Shown: one piece after another, positions 1 through 9,408 of the stretch
Layout of the letters: every line of letters starts with the position of its first letter
Position numbering within the stretch: the first letter of the stretch is position 1
NCBI RefSeq assembly: GCF_018734325.1
Contig: NZ_CP073754.1
Coordinates: 930,001 to 994,000, forward strand
DNA length: 64,000 nt
Direction of reading: 5' to 3'
From: Methylomonas paludis
Lineage (GTDB): Bacteria; Pseudomonadota; Gammaproteobacteria; Methylococcales; Methylomonadaceae
The notes under the pieces: generated by a model
What the model saw: only the letters and a program-made list of their open reading frames with translations
Database searches by the model: none
Told to the model about the DNA's origin: nothing
Program-made: the position numbers and the translations under genes

Positions 1-52
1 TGTTTAGAATCATGTAACTCGACAGATAATTTAACTTTTAAGCGGAAAAACT

Positions 53-1267
53 ATGGCAGTTGGTCACAATCCCTTCCCGGAAATGCATAGCGTCAAAGGC
101 ATCAAGCTGGGTAGCACTAATGTCGGTATCAAACAGACCGTACGGGATGATATTTTAGTTATCGAAATGGCGGCGGGGGGCTCCTGCGCCGCAGTATTTA
201 CCCAAAATGCGTTTTGTGCAGCCCCGGTGCATCTGGCCAAATCGCATTTAAATCAGGAGCCGCGCTGGCTGCTGATCAATTCCGGCAATGCCAATGCCGG
301 TACCGGCAAACAAGGTCTACAGGATGCTTTTGCCTGCTGCGCCAGTCTGGCTGGAGAGGTGGATGGGCTGGCTCAGCAGGTGCTGCCATTTTCGACTGGC
401 GTTATTGGTGAGCCGCTGCCGGTGGCTAAATTGACCAGCGGTCTGGCGGCGGCAGTGGCTAATCTGGCCGAAGATCACTGGCCGCAAGCGGCCCAGGCCA
501 TCATGACCACCGATACCTTTGCCAAGGGCGCATCCGAAATCATCAGCATAGCCGGTCAGCCCGTTACCATTACCGGTATTTCCAAAGGCGCGGGTATGAT
601 TCAGCCTAATATGGCCACCATGCTCGGTTTTATCGCCACCGATGCCAGCATCGAAGCCGGCTTATTACAGCAAAGTTTGGCGGCAGCGGCGGAACACTCT
701 TTTAACCGAATTAGTGTGGATGGCGACACTTCCACCAATGATGCCTGTGTATTGCTGGCCAGTGCTGGTGCTGCCGCCCCTGAAATTAGCGCCGATACCC
801 CCGAATATGAAGTCTTCAATGCGGCCTTGCATAGAGTCTGCAAGCGATTGGCCGAACTGATCATTCGAGACGGGGAAGGGGCGACCAAGCTGATGCGAAT
901 TGTGGTGGAACAGGCCGATACCGTAGCTGAAGCCGTATTGGTTGCTAAAACCATCGCCCATTCACCCTTGGTTAAAACTGCTTTTTTTGCCAGTGACCCT
1001 AACTGGGGCAGAATTCTGGCTGCCGTTGGCCGGGCCGGTGTAGAAAATCTGGAGCTGGAAAAAATCGAAATCTATCTGGGTACGGTCTGCATCGTTGAAA
1101 ATGGTGGCCGATCACCCAGTTATACCGAACAGGATGGTCAACGGGTGATGAATCAGCCGGAAATTACCATCACGGTGCGGCTGGGGCGCGGTGCAGTCAG
1201 TGAAGAGGTGCTGACTTGTGATTTTTCCTATGATTATGTGCGTATCAATGCCGAATACCGCACCTGA
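53..1267 (+). CDS. argJ: Bifunctional glutamate N-acetyltransferase / amino-acid acetyltransferase ArgJ
   Basis: ArgJ moves the acetyl group of N-acetylornithine onto glutamate (and in bifunctional forms uses acetyl-CoA), closing the cyclic arginine pathway in the cytoplasm. The 404-residue length fits the family. The self-cleavage region is visible as KGAGMIQPNMATMLGF at about residues 184-199; the Thr of the MATML motif is the expected new N-terminal nucleophile of the beta chain. The conserved LINSGNANA stretch lies near residue 74 and DPNWGRI near residue 314. The ATG follows an AAGCGGAAAA purine stretch. The TGA stop is followed immediately by the ATG of the Nudix-ThiE gene, so the two are probably co-transcribed. 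Nothing is missing or broken. Confidence 0.95.
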   Translation: MAVGHNPFPEMHSVKGIKLGSTNVGIKQTVRDDILVIEMAAGGSCAAVFTQNAFCAAPVHLAKSHLNQEPRWLLINSGNANAGTGKQGLQDAFACCASLAGEVDGLAQQVLPFSTGVIGEPLPVAKLTSGLAAAVANLAEDHWPQAAQAIMTTDTFAKGASEIISIAGQPVTITGISKGAGMIQPNMATMLGFIATDASIEAGLLQQSLAAAAEHSFNRISVDGDTSTNDACVLLASAGAAAPEISADTPEYEVFNAALHRVCKRLAELIIRDGEGATKLMRIVVEQADTVAEAVLVAKTIAHSPLVKTAFFASDPNWGRILAAVGRAGVENLELEKIEIYLGTVCIVENGGRSPSYTEQDGQRVMNQPEITITVRLGRGAVSEEVLTCDFSYDYVRINAEYRT

Positions 1268-2209
1268 ATGAACGCCAGGGTGGAATTGCATGTAGCGGTG
1301 GGCGTCATAGACGACCGGCAAGGTAATATCCTGATTACCTTACGCCCCAATCATACTCATCTGGGTGGCTTGTGGGAGTTTCCGGGCGGTAAACTGGAGG
1401 CCGGTGAAACAGTGCCGCAAGCCTTGCGCCGAGAATTGCAGGAAGAAATCGGCATAGATGTGCAAGCCGCTACGCCGTTGATCAAGGTCAGGCATGATTA
1501 CGGCGACCGCCGGGTGTTGTTGGATGTGTGGCGGGTCAATGCCTATAATGGGGTGGAAACCCCGCGTGAAGGCCAGGCCATGCGCTGGGTAAACGTCCGC
1601 CAACTTAACCAATATCAGTTTCCGGCGGCCAATCAGCCTATCATCAAAGCCGCGCAACTTCCGGTTTATTACGCCATCCTGGAAGGCCGGCATATCGACG
1701 AAGTGTTGGCAAACTGCCGGCGGATCTTGCAGCAAGGCATCAGGTTGTTGCAATTTCGGGTTAAATCTTTGGCTGTTGAGCTGTTGCCGGCGGCACTAAG
1801 GGCAGTGCAGGACTATTGCCGTCAATATCAGGCCGTACTGTTGATTAACGCCGATTTACCCTTGGCGGATGCTGTTGCAGACGGCTGGCATCTGAGCAGC
1901 CGGGCTTTGCAAAACTGTAGTGCCCGACCCTCAGGTGCCACTTGGCTGGCGGCATCCTGCCATAATCTGGCCGAATTACGCCAAGCCGAGCAATTAGGTG
2001 TGGATTTTGTGGTGCTGGCCCCGGTGCAAGCCACTACCAGTCATCCCGGCCAAGCCGCACTGGGTTGGGCTGAGTTTAGCCAATTGACCGATCAGGTTAA
2101 TTTGCCGGTTTACGCCTTAGGCGGTTTAGGCTTGGCCGATCTGGATCAAGCCAGCCAATCCGGAGCCCAGGGCATCGCCGGCATCAGCGCATTTTTAGCC
2201 GCAAGCTAA
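1268..2209 (+). CDS. Nudix (MutT-type) hydrolase fused to a ThiE-like thiamine phosphate synthase domain
   Basis: Two-domain protein of 313 residues. The first ~130 residues are a MutT-type Nudix hydrolase with the Nudix box [24 protein letters not shown] at about residues 39-62, expected to remove 8-oxo-dGTP. Residues about 135-313 resemble thiamine-phosphate synthase/TenI ([40 protein letters not shown]), a TIM-barrel. This fusion recurs in gammaproteobacteria, where the ThiE-like half has an unsettled role. The ATG directly abuts the argJ stop. The 3' end overlaps the convergent yacG gene by 4 bp. Confidence 0.9.
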   Translation: MNARVELHVAVGVIDDRQGNILITLRPNHTHLGGLWEFPGGKLEAGETVPQALRRELQEEIGIDVQAATPLIKVRHDYGDRRVLLDVWRVNAYNGVETPREGQAMRWVNVRQLNQYQFPAANQPIIKAAQLPVYYAILEGRHIDEVLANCRRILQQGIRLLQFRVKSLAVELLPAALRAVQDYCRQYQAVLLINADLPLADAVADGWHLSSRALQNCSARPSGATWLAASCHNLAELRQAEQLGVDFVVLAPVQATTSHPGQAALGWAEFSQLTDQVNLPVYALGGLGLADLDQASQSGAQGIAGISAFLAAS

Positions 2210-2406
2210 TCCGGAAACAATTCCTCGTCTGCCAGATCAATCACGGCCGGGCCGGGAATCTTATGGGCTTCGGTTGCCCAGTCACCTAAATCAATTAACT
2301 TACAACGTTCCGAGCAGAATGGTTTAAAAACTTCGGCAGCGATCCAGGCGACAGGTTTATGGCAACTAGGACATTTAACCGTGGTAATAATAGCTGAGTC
2401 TGTCAT
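2206..2406 (-). CDS. yacG: DNA gyrase inhibitor / zinc-binding protein YacG
   Basis: A 66-residue zinc-ribbon protein. Two Cys pairs are visible (CPSCHKP and FCSERCK), followed by IDLGDWA, the YacG signature. In E. coli YacG binds GyrB and inhibits gyrase. I start it at the ATG at 2406, whose A overlaps the TAA stop of zapD (TAATG arrangement). The longer upstream reading would add eight residues not usual in the family. The acidic tail ([10 protein letters not shown]) is also typical. It is the last gene of the minus-strand pilD-coaE-zapD-yacG group, a conserved gammaproteobacterial order, and so probably translationally coupled to zapD. Confidence 0.92.
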   Translation of the reverse strand: MTDSAIITTVKCPSCHKPVAWIAAEVFKPFCSERCKLIDLGDWATEAHKIPGPAVIDLADEELFPD

Positions 2407-3176
2407 TAGAACATACAGCGGGTTAACCAAAACTCGATGTCCTCACTCACCTGACTAGGTCGGTTTTCGTCACTGGAGGGTTTCATGAAACGCACACTAA
2501 AACGGTGTTTACCGCCGCTGATTTCGGCAAAACACAATTGTTCAGCCGCGATACTCACTCTTAGCAATTGCACCGGGTGGGTTTTATCTAGCGCCAGCTG
2601 AAAAAAACCGGCTTTTGCGGTTTCCTTGCTGGGCATATTACTTTGCCGAATAAAGCCCATAATTAAATCAATCGCGGTGCGGATGTCGCTAAACGGCTGA
2701 GTCCAGCGTTCCAAATCTATTTGCTGCTGGGTTTGATCCTGTTCCAGCCAATAATGGAATGCCGGTAAATCAAATGAGCAACTGCCGCCCGGAATAGAGT
2801 TACGTTGCGAGATGCTCTGAAACAGATCGCTTTCCATGACTTTAATGCCGATTTTACCGTTGGCACTATACAGATTACGGCTGGCTTGATTTAATTCAGC
2901 CAAGGTTTCCTGTAGCTTATGAGTATCGATGTTCTGACTGTTGACCAGATGATTTAATACCTTGGTGTGTCTGTCAAGCTCCTTGATCAGTTCCGATTTT
3001 AAATCGCTGCGACTGAAAATCGTTAAAATATCCAGTAACACTCCAATAGCGGCGCGTTTATCAAAAATGGCAGAACCCGCCATAAAATGGCTGAGTTGAT
3101 GGAACAATTGTTCCAGTCGCATGAAAACCCGGATTCGTTCATTGAGCGGGAATTCGTAGGTGGTTTGTGTATTCAA
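2406..3176 (-). CDS. zapD: Cell division protein ZapD
   Basis: ZapD crosslinks FtsZ filaments at the division ring. The 256-residue product begins [19 protein letters not shown], the characteristic N-terminus of the family (formerly YacF/DUF1342), and it contains [17 protein letters not shown] near residue 130, also characteristic. The start codon is TTG at 3176, overlapping the coaE stop (TTGA). The stop overlaps the yacG start. Both overlaps point to one polycistronic message, pilD-coaE-zapD-yacG. The protein is cytoplasmic and no membrane segment is seen. Confidence 0.93.
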   Translation of the reverse strand: MNTQTTYEFPLNERIRVFMRLEQLFHQLSHFMAGSAIFDKRAAIGVLLDILTIFSRSDLKSELIKELDRHTKVLNHLVNSQNIDTHKLQETLAELNQASRNLYSANGKIGIKVMESDLFQSISQRNSIPGGSCSFDLPAFHYWLEQDQTQQQIDLERWTQPFSDIRTAIDLIMGFIRQSNMPSKETAKAGFFQLALDKTHPVQLLRVSIAAEQLCFAEISGGKHRFSVRFMKPSSDENRPSQVSEDIEFWLTRCMF

Positions 3177-3784
3177 GCCGAAGATATCCTGACAGAGGCT
3201 AATAAAATGTAGGAATTGTGCAGTCTTTTAATCTGTTCTGCAAGTTGTGTCACTGTAGTCGAGTTGTCAAGCACATCATCCGCGCTGGCAAGCCGTTGCA
3301 GGCGTGACATTTGTCCGTCCATGATCGCCAAGGCTTGCATCCGGCTCAACTGATCGCGCTGCATAACTCGCTCAATCTGCTGGCTGGGGCTGCAATCCAC
3401 CACCAGCACCCGGTCAACCAGTCCGGGTTGCCAGGTTTCCAGTAATAGCGGCACGGCAGCAATACAATACAAGCCTTGTGCAACCGCTAACTGGGTGGTA
3501 ATTTTCGCATAAATCAAAGGGTGCAGTATGCTTTCCAATTGTCGTTTGCGTTCGGCATTGGTAAACACCAGGTCACGCAACGCAGCCCGATCCAAGCTGC
3601 CGTTGGATTGCAATATCTGTGGGCCGAATTCAGCAGCCAACACAGTTAGAGCCGGCTGACCGGGTTCCACCAACTGCCGGGCAAGCAGATCGGCATCGAT
3701 AATCGTTATCCCCTGTTCTGCAAACAGCCGGCAAACTGTCGATTTTCCACTGCCGATGCCGCCGGTAAGGCCGATTTTCAGCAT
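3173..3784 (-). CDS. coaE: Dephospho-CoA kinase CoaE
   Basis: CoaE phosphorylates the 3'-hydroxyl of dephospho-CoA with ATP, the last step of coenzyme A synthesis. The P-loop GLTGGIGSGKST lies at residues 5-16, followed by DADLLARQLVEPG. The RDLVF and HPLIY motifs are in place. Length is 203 residues, normal for the family. The gene lies 3 bp downstream of pilD and overlaps zapD by 4 bp, as in Pseudomonas and many other gammaproteobacteria where pilD and coaE sit side by side. No anomaly is seen. Confidence 0.95.
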   Translation of the reverse strand: MLKIGLTGGIGSGKSTVCRLFAEQGITIIDADLLARQLVEPGQPALTVLAAEFGPQILQSNGSLDRAALRDLVFTNAERKRQLESILHPLIYAKITTQLAVAQGLYCIAAVPLLLETWQPGLVDRVLVVDCSPSQQIERVMQRDQLSRMQALAIMDGQMSRLQRLASADDVLDNSTTVTQLAEQIKRLHNSYILLASVRISSA

Positions 3785-3787
3785 CTA

Positions 3788-4654
3788 TTATAAACCTGTC
3801 ACTTGTAAATACAGGCTATTCAACTCTTGGCCCCAAACTAATGCCAACCAGCCTGCTGCTGCCAGATAAGGGCCGAATGCCATAGGCTGACCCAGTGCCA
3901 GTTTATGCCGTGACAGCTGGTAAATACCCGCTAATGTGCCGAATAATGAAGCCATCAACACAATTATCGGTAAAACCTGCCAGCCCAGCCAAGCTCCACA
4001 TAAGGCCAGCAGCTTAAAGTCGCCGTAACCCATGCCTTCTTTGCCCGTCAACAGTTTAAACAGTTGATAAATAATCCACAGGCTCAAATAACCGGCAATT
4101 GCACCAATAATTGCATCGCGGCAGTCACTGAACACCGAAAATACATTCACCAGTAAACCCAGCCACAACACCGGCAAACAGATAGAGTCGGGCAGTAATT
4201 GTTGGTCTATATCAATCGCGCTGAGGGCAAGTAGTGCCCAGCTTAAAATCAGGGCAAAGCCCAATGCCGGACTCCAGCCAAATCGCCAGGCCAATAGTCC
4301 GGCACTAAATCCTGCCAATAGCTCAACTAGCGGATAACGTAGGCTGATCTTTTCACCGCAAGCCCGGCAGCGCCCGCCGAGCAGCAAATAACTTAGCAGC
4401 GGAATATTATCATAGGCTTTGATAACGGTTTGACAAGCCGGGCAGTGCGAACCCGGCCACAGCAAATTTACCGGCGCAGGTGCGGCTTCGGCTGGTAAAC
4501 CCAAAAACACCAGGCATTCCACACGCCAACCATATCGAAGCATGACAGGCAGTCGGTAAATGACCACATTCAGGAAACTGCCCACCATCACCCCCAGCAG
4601 CCCAGTTAAGCCTATCAGCAGCAGCGGAGAGTCTTCAAGAAGTGTCAATTGCAT
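3788..4654 (-). CDS. pilD: Type IV prepilin peptidase / N-methyltransferase PilD
   Basis: Inner-membrane aspartyl protease that cleaves and N-methylates type IV prepilins and type II secretion pseudopilins. The 288-residue protein has an N-terminal membrane segment with GSFLNVVIYRLP (residues about 26-37), then the cytoplasmic zinc loop with two Cys pairs (CPAC and CRAC). The two catalytic Asp motifs are SAIDIDQQLLPD near residue 147 and GKEGMGYGDFKLLAL near residue 205. Several hydrophobic helices follow. It is the first gene of the pilD-coaE-zapD-yacG unit. No pilB or pilC is adjacent within the window. Confidence 0.94.
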   Translation of the reverse strand: MQLTLLEDSPLLLIGLTGLLGVMVGSFLNVVIYRLPVMLRYGWRVECLVFLGLPAEAAPAPVNLLWPGSHCPACQTVIKAYDNIPLLSYLLLGGRCRACGEKISLRYPLVELLAGFSAGLLAWRFGWSPALGFALILSWALLALSAIDIDQQLLPDSICLPVLWLGLLVNVFSVFSDCRDAIIGAIAGYLSLWIIYQLFKLLTGKEGMGYGDFKLLALCGAWLGWQVLPIIVLMASLFGTLAGIYQLSRHKLALGQPMAFGPYLAAAGWLALVWGQELNSLYLQVTGL

Positions 4655-4878
4655 CAGTATAATATGATTTAGGCCGGCTTCTGGTTAATGGGAAAATCAG
4701 GCTGGTAGTCGACCAATCAGATTTTGACCGATACGGCAAAGCCAGATTGATCCACTACACTAAGTAGGGCCGTAGGATGTGCTGAACGTAGTGAAGCGCA
4801 TCAATCCCGGATGCTCCGATCCACTAGCCGATGAGTATCATCAGCTCAAATTGGCGGCTATTGTACAACAACTAAGCG
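4655..4878. repeat. Intergenic repeat with a hairpin of the 13-nt-loop family
   Basis: The gap between pilD and rsmA carries a degenerate dispersed repeat. The segment around 4705 (TAGTCGACCAATCAGATTTTG) recurs with variations near 32508 and 52415. It contains a hairpin, GATGTGC (4776-4782) / GCGCATC (4796-4802), around the 13-nt loop TGAACGTAGTGAA. No ORF of note is present. Confidence 0.6.
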
Positions 4879-5697
4879 TTAAAATACCGTATCTTCAGCA
4901 CTGATAATAGTGTCTGGTATGCTACTGATATGGCGGTTCAACAAGGCAAACTGTTGCAGACTCAATGCTTCGGCACGTAGATTAGGGTCTATGCCCAAAC
5001 TGGACATGACTTGATCGGACACTAGATTTTTCAAAGAATTACGGATGGTTTTCCGGCGCTGGGAAAACGCTGTGGTAACCAAGAGCTGAAAGCTTGGCAA
5101 ATCTCTGATCTCAACCGGTGCAGTCTGATGTGGCGTCAGTCTGACGATGGCCGATGTGACCTTAGGCGCAGGATGAAAACTTTCCGGCGGCACATCAAAC
5201 AAATATTCCACTTCACAGAAATACTGCATCATCACACTGAGTCGGCCATATTGCTTATTGCCCGGCTCAGCGCAGATACGTTCAACTACCTCTTTTTGCA
5301 GCATGAAGTGCATATCGGCTACACAGGCAAAGTTTTCCAGCACATGAAACATTAAAGGTGTAGAAATATTGTAAGGTAAATTGCCGATGATACGCAGTTT
5401 CTCGGTAGTGCTGACCAGGCTGGAAAAATCAAATTTCAGCGCATCCGCGCTGTGTATCGTTAATTGCGGCTGATCGGCAAACTCAGTTTGCAAATAACTC
5501 ACCAAGTCACGATCCAACTCTACCACATCCAGTTTGATACCCGTCTTTAACAATGGCCGGGTCAACGCGCCTAGGCCTGGGCCGATCTCCAGCCAGTGTT
5601 GACCGGCCAAAGGCCGGGCCTGAGCCAGAATTTGCTGAATGATATGTTGATCCTGTAGAAAATTCTGGCCGAAACGTTTACGGGCTTGATGGGTCAT
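4879..5697 (-). CDS. rsmA: 16S rRNA (adenine1518-N6/adenine1519-N6)-dimethyltransferase RsmA (KsgA)
   Basis: RsmA dimethylates two adjacent adenines in the 3' terminal helix of 16S rRNA during late 30S assembly, using SAM. The 272-residue protein begins with KRFGQNFLQD (residues 7-16), then the SAM-binding motif WLEIGPGLGALT (about 35-46). The catalytic NLPYNISTPLMFH lies near residue 105, and FHPAPKVTSAIVRL near 178 is also diagnostic. It is on the minus strand next to pdxA, the classic rsmA-pdxA arrangement, with a 91-bp gap. Confidence 0.96.
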   Translation of the reverse strand: MTHQARKRFGQNFLQDQHIIQQILAQARPLAGQHWLEIGPGLGALTRPLLKTGIKLDVVELDRDLVSYLQTEFADQPQLTIHSADALKFDFSSLVSTTEKLRIIGNLPYNISTPLMFHVLENFACVADMHFMLQKEVVERICAEPGNKQYGRLSVMMQYFCEVEYLFDVPPESFHPAPKVTSAIVRLTPHQTAPVEIRDLPSFQLLVTTAFSQRRKTIRNSLKNLVSDQVMSSLGIDPNLRAEALSLQQFALLNRHISSIPDTIISAEDTVF

Positions 5698-5788
5698 GGT
5701 TATATGTAAAACGGACGTAAGGAAGGCTTTTCAGCCAGACTAAATAAGGCCAGTATACTGGAAAACCCAGTCAGGCTTTGCTACTTGC

Positions 5789-6784
5789 CTAAATGGTTTT
5801 GGCTGCGGCCATGTCCAATGCAACTTTCAACGCATATTGCAGGCTGCCCAAATGGGCCAGACCGCTACCGGCCAGATCCAGCGCCGTACCATGATCAACC
5901 GAAGTACGAATCAAAGGCAAACCCAAAGTGATATTAACCGCTTCGCCAAATCCTTTGTACTTTAATACCGGCAGGCCTTGATCATGATACATGGCCAGCA
6001 CAGCATCGGCATGGTCCAAATATTTGGGGGTGAACAGCGTGTCTGCCGGTAAAGGACCGCGCAAGTCCATACCTTCTGCGCGTAATTCCTGTAATACTGG
6101 TTCAATCACATCAATCTCTTCCCGGCCCAAATAGCCGTTTTCGCCGGCATGCGGGTTCAGACCGCACACCAGTATTTTAGGTTTGGACACCCCAAAACGC
6201 AGTCGCAAATCATTATCCAGTACCCTGATCACCTCGGACAGGGTTTGCCGGGTGATTGCCGCACTCACTTGGGCCAGTGGTAAATGTGTGGTTACCAGAG
6301 CTACCCGCAAACCGGGTGTAGCCAGCATCATCACCGGATGAGCGCCGCTCAGCTCGGCAATAAATTCGGTATGGCCGCTAAAGCTAAAGCCGGCGGCATT
6401 AATAACACCTTTATGCACTGGCCCAGTCACCAGCGCGGCAAACTGACCGTGCAGACAGCCGATCACCGCCTGACAGATACAGTCCAGTACATAAGCGCTA
6501 TTGGCCGGGTTTAGTTCACCGCAGCGCACCGAGTCGGCCAGGGCTACAGGCATTACCGTCAAACGGCCCGCAGACTGGATGCGGTCAACCGTGGGGTCAA
6601 ATACATCAATCTCCAGCTCCAAATTCAATTGCTTGGCTCTATCCCGCAATAACTGTGGGTCGGCCACCACAATCAACTGACAGGGTAGTGCCAGTTGCGC
6701 CAGTTGGACGCATAAATCCGGGCCTATCCCGGCCGGTTCACCAGGGGTCAGGGCAATACGAGGCAGGGCAAGGACTAAGGACAT
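5789..6784 (-). CDS. pdxA: 4-hydroxythreonine-4-phosphate dehydrogenase PdxA
   Basis: PdxA oxidises 4-phosphohydroxy-L-threonine with NAD in the DXP-dependent pyridoxal phosphate pathway. The 331-residue protein starts [16 protein letters not shown] (residues 9-24). It has [13 protein letters not shown] near residue 120, [11 protein letters not shown] near 134, the metal ligand region [11 protein letters not shown] near 211, and the characteristic [13 protein letters not shown] near 268. The partner substrate-supplying gene dxr lies far away in this window (61.9 kb) and serves both this and the isoprenoid pathway. No defect is seen. Confidence 0.95.
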   Translation of the reverse strand: MSLVLALPRIALTPGEPAGIGPDLCVQLAQLALPCQLIVVADPQLLRDRAKQLNLELEIDVFDPTVDRIQSAGRLTVMPVALADSVRCGELNPANSAYVLDCICQAVIGCLHGQFAALVTGPVHKGVINAAGFSFSGHTEFIAELSGAHPVMMLATPGLRVALVTTHLPLAQVSAAITRQTLSEVIRVLDNDLRLRFGVSKPKILVCGLNPHAGENGYLGREEIDVIEPVLQELRAEGMDLRGPLPADTLFTPKYLDHADAVLAMYHDQGLPVLKYKGFGEAVNITLGLPLIRTSVDHGTALDLAGSGLAHLGSLQYALKVALDMAAAKTI

Positions 6785-6829
6785 GGTTTATTTATAACAG
6801 GGGTTGGGAGCGGCGGCGACTGGGTCGGC

Positions 6830-7390
6830 TTAGATAGGAATATGTTCCTGGCAAATCAGCTCACTTTCCGGGTTGGTCAAGGGTTGTTGAGTCAGCTGGC
6901 AAAAAAAACCGCCGTTCTGTGCACTGAAATTACGGCAGGTTTTACACACCCCAAACGATTGCGACTGATTGGCTTTTTGCAAAGCGGTTAGTGCCTGTTC
7001 AAACACATTCGCCCCGGAATCGCTGATTTCGGCACCTCGTAAAATACTGGTGGCGTTATCAAACAATTGCGCAGGTCTGGCAAGTTTTAGAATCGATTCG
7101 CCGGCAGGTAGCAAGGCCAAATGCACCACACGCTTGTCGCTAACATCTGGGGTTTTGCTGATATAGCCCTTTTTTTCCAGGATAATCAGGGATTGCGATA
7201 CTGTGCCGCGCGTCATGCCCAGATAATTAGCCAGCGCAGCCGGAGTATTGCTGTATTTGTTGCAACGCGCCAGATAATTAAGTACCTGGAAATGCACGAC
7301 CTGCAAACCCAGCTCAGTACAACGCTTACGCTCTTCAGAGCGTATTAGCGTGGTCATGCATTCAATTAATTCATAAATATCAGTTTGCAT
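6830..7390 (-). CDS. MarR-family transcriptional regulator with C-terminal cysteine cluster
   Basis: 186-residue regulator. Residues about 1-140 form a MarR winged helix with a recognition-helix region YLGMTRGTVSQSLIILEKKGYISKT and the wing SDKRVVHLALLPAG. The C-terminal ~35 residues carry a tail not usual for MarR proteins with four Cys (CKTCRNF, FFCQ, LICQEH) and a nearby His, which could bind a metal or act as a redox switch (inference). It sits alone between pdxA and murU, on the same strand as pdxA, so its target is not clear from context; 250 bp of AT-rich DNA upstream may hold its own operator. Confidence 0.8.
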   Translation of the reverse strand: MQTDIYELIECMTTLIRSEERKRCTELGLQVVHFQVLNYLARCNKYSNTPAALANYLGMTRGTVSQSLIILEKKGYISKTPDVSDKRVVHLALLPAGESILKLARPAQLFDNATSILRGAEISDSGANVFEQALTALQKANQSQSFGVCKTCRNFSAQNGGFFCQLTQQPLTNPESELICQEHIPI

Positions 7391-7641
7391 GGGTATTAAT
7401 GGGTGCTGATTTGCTGCAAGTAATGCCGCATCGAGCGGACTAAAAAAGCCAAAATTTATAATATAAGATTAACAGAAGAAATTATAGTTGCCGGTCGGGG
7501 TTCATATATTTTCGGCATAAATTGATTTTTATGCAATAAGTTTATGATAAATATATATGTTTTTTAAAATTCCTGCGGATTCGATAACACTGAACAGCTA
7601 TAGATTGTAGAAGATAGCCCAAAAACCCGCGCTGAAAAAGA
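7391..7641. other. AT-rich intergenic region, no gene seen
   Basis: 251 bp between the MarR gene start and the murU stop. It is AT-rich, especially 7440-7580, and presumably holds the promoter of the MarR gene. I see no convincing hairpin terminator or ORF. Confidence 0.5.
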
Positions 7642-8316
7642 CTAATCCGGCAATTTCAAATCCGCTGCCGAGACTTCAGCCAACCGTTGCGGTGAACCGA
7701 TATCCAGCCACAAGCCCTGATAATACTCACCGCTAACCTGAGCCTGGCGCATGGCTTGCTCCAAAACCGGGCGCAGCTTATAAGGGCCGGCCGGAATATC
7801 ACTAAACAGGGCCGGGTGATAAATGCCTATGCCGCTGAAAGTCAGTTTGGACCCACCAGTTTCCGTCAAGCTGCCGTCAACATTCAGTTGAAAATCGCCT
7901 TGCGGATGATGGGCAGGGTTATCGATGAGCACCAAATGAGCAAGTGCAATGGTTTTAGTCCGCAATTGTGCCAGCGGATAAGCGCAAATCACATCGGCAT
8001 TTACCACCAGAAACGGCGCATCACCCAGCAAGGGCAGGGCGTGGCGGATACCGCCGGCTGTTTCCAAAGCCGTATCGCCTTCATCGGAGTAAGCGATATG
8101 CAAACCCCAGCGCTGGCCATTGCCGCAAAACCTGCGGATTTGTTCGCCCAGATGGGCCAGATTGATGACAATATCGGTAAAACCGGCGCCGGCCAGATTT
8201 TCCAGGCTGTATTCAATCAAGGTCTTGGTGCCGGCCTGCAACAACGGTTTCGGGGTGGTGTCCGTCAACGGCCGCATGCGTTCGCCGCGTCCCGCCGCCA
8301 GTATCATAGCCTTCAT
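7642..8316 (-). CDS. murU: N-acetylmuramate alpha-1-phosphate uridylyltransferase MurU
   Basis: Nucleotidyltransferase of 224 residues that makes UDP-MurNAc from MurNAc-1-phosphate and UTP in the peptidoglycan recycling route that bypasses MurA (known from Pseudomonas putida). The sugar-nucleotide transferase signature MILAAGRGERMRPLTDTTPKPLL is at the N-terminus, VVNADVICAY near residue 105 supplies the metal-binding Asp, and GLWLDIGSPQRLAEV lies near the end. It overlaps amgK by 4 bp. The pairing with amgK and the location beside lptD-surA match Pseudomonas and support this call over a generic glucose-1-phosphate transferase. Confidence 0.88.
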   Translation of the reverse strand: MKAMILAAGRGERMRPLTDTTPKPLLQAGTKTLIEYSLENLAGAGFTDIVINLAHLGEQIRRFCGNGQRWGLHIAYSDEGDTALETAGGIRHALPLLGDAPFLVVNADVICAYPLAQLRTKTIALAHLVLIDNPAHHPQGDFQLNVDGSLTETGGSKLTFSGIGIYHPALFSDIPAGPYKLRPVLEQAMRQAQVSGEYYQGLWLDIGSPQRLAEVSAADLKLPD

Positions 8317-9314
8317 AGCGCCGTCCGATAAATCGGTAATACCTGACGGGTTAAAAATACCTTAAACGCCTCAAGTTCCGGGTAAAGCTCACATACTGTG
8401 GTGATATGCGCCATCGTGCGGGGAATATCGGCCAGATAACCGGACTTACCGTCGCGTAAATGCAGGCGGGCAAAAATCCCCACCGCTTTCAGATGCCGTT
8501 GTAAACCCATCAGATCAAACCAGCGCTTAAACAAAGCAAAATCAACCTGGACCAGCCCGGCTTGCCCTAGTTTTTGATAATAATCATAAGCCCATTGCTC
8601 CACTCTGGTTTCCGGCCAGCGGATATAACAATCGCGTAGCAGCGATACCACATCGTAACTAATCGGCCCGATCACCGCATCCTGAAAATCAATAACCCCT
8701 GGGGCATCGCCATCCAGCACCATCAAATTTCGGCTGTGAAAATCCCGATGCACACACACTTGCGGTTGCTCCAGTGCCGAATCAATTAATAACTGCTGTA
8801 AAGGCTGCCTGATAGATATTGGTAAAGTCACCCCCAGCCATTTTTCCAGAAACCAGTCAGTAAAAATCGCCAATTCCCGGCTGAGCAGCGCTGTATCGTA
8901 AGCCGGCAGACCACAAACCGCGCAATCGATACCGGTTTGTAATTTCAGCAGACTGCTCAGAGCCTGACGGTAAAGCCGGCCGGCATTGCCGGGGTTCAGG
9001 CTATCAAGCAAATTGACTGAGCCCAGATCCTCCAACAGCAAAAACCCCAGCTTGCTGTCATGCTGGAAAATATGCGGAACATGCAGACCGGCACTGCCAA
9101 ACAGCTGGGCAATCCGGATAAACGGTTCAGTATTTTCCTGCTCGGGCGGCGCATCCATGACAATATGCCGGCCGCCGCTATGTATCACCCGGAAATAGCG
9201 GCGAAAACTAGCATCGCTGGAAGCCGCCGTCAGCTCAATAACCTCTAAAGCCAAACTGTTTTCCAGCCAATTTATCAGGCTTAAACTGCGTGCATCATGA
9301 TCAAGTAAAGACAT
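8313..9314 (-). CDS. amgK: N-acetylmuramate / N-acetylglucosamine 1-kinase AmgK
   Basis: Aminoglycoside phosphotransferase-fold kinase of 333 residues that phosphorylates the anomeric hydroxyl of MurNAc and GlcNAc, feeding MurU. The kinase motifs are visible: FLLLEDLGSVNLLD near residue 90, the catalytic loop VCVHRDFHSRNLMV near residue 187, and the metal-binding GVIDFQDAVIGPISYD near 205. It starts at the ATG at 9314, is divergent from lptD, and overlaps murU by 4 bp, so the two recycling enzymes are co-translated. Confidence 0.88.
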   Translation of the reverse strand: MSLLDHDARSLSLINWLENSLALEVIELTAASSDASFRRYFRVIHSGGRHIVMDAPPEQENTEPFIRIAQLFGSAGLHVPHIFQHDSKLGFLLLEDLGSVNLLDSLNPGNAGRLYRQALSSLLKLQTGIDCAVCGLPAYDTALLSRELAIFTDWFLEKWLGVTLPISIRQPLQQLLIDSALEQPQVCVHRDFHSRNLMVLDGDAPGVIDFQDAVIGPISYDVVSLLRDCYIRWPETRVEQWAYDYYQKLGQAGLVQVDFALFKRWFDLMGLQRHLKAVGIFARLHLRDGKSGYLADIPRTMAHITTVCELYPELEAFKVFLTRQVLPIYRTAL

Positions 9315-9383
9315 TATTTAATAAAGCAGGGCATCCTGGGGTAAAATAGAATATGCATTTTATTCGATTTTTATTCTGCTAAG

Positions 9384-9389
9384 TATAAT
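9384..9389 (+). promoter_or_regulatory. Candidate -10 box for lptD
   Basis: A perfect TATAAT lies 20 bp upstream of the lptD ATG in the 94-bp divergent gap between amgK and lptD. No good -35 box is seen at 16-18 bp, so the promoter assignment is tentative. Confidence 0.4.
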
Positions 9390-9408
9390 TAGCCGTTTTT
9401 CCTCATAC

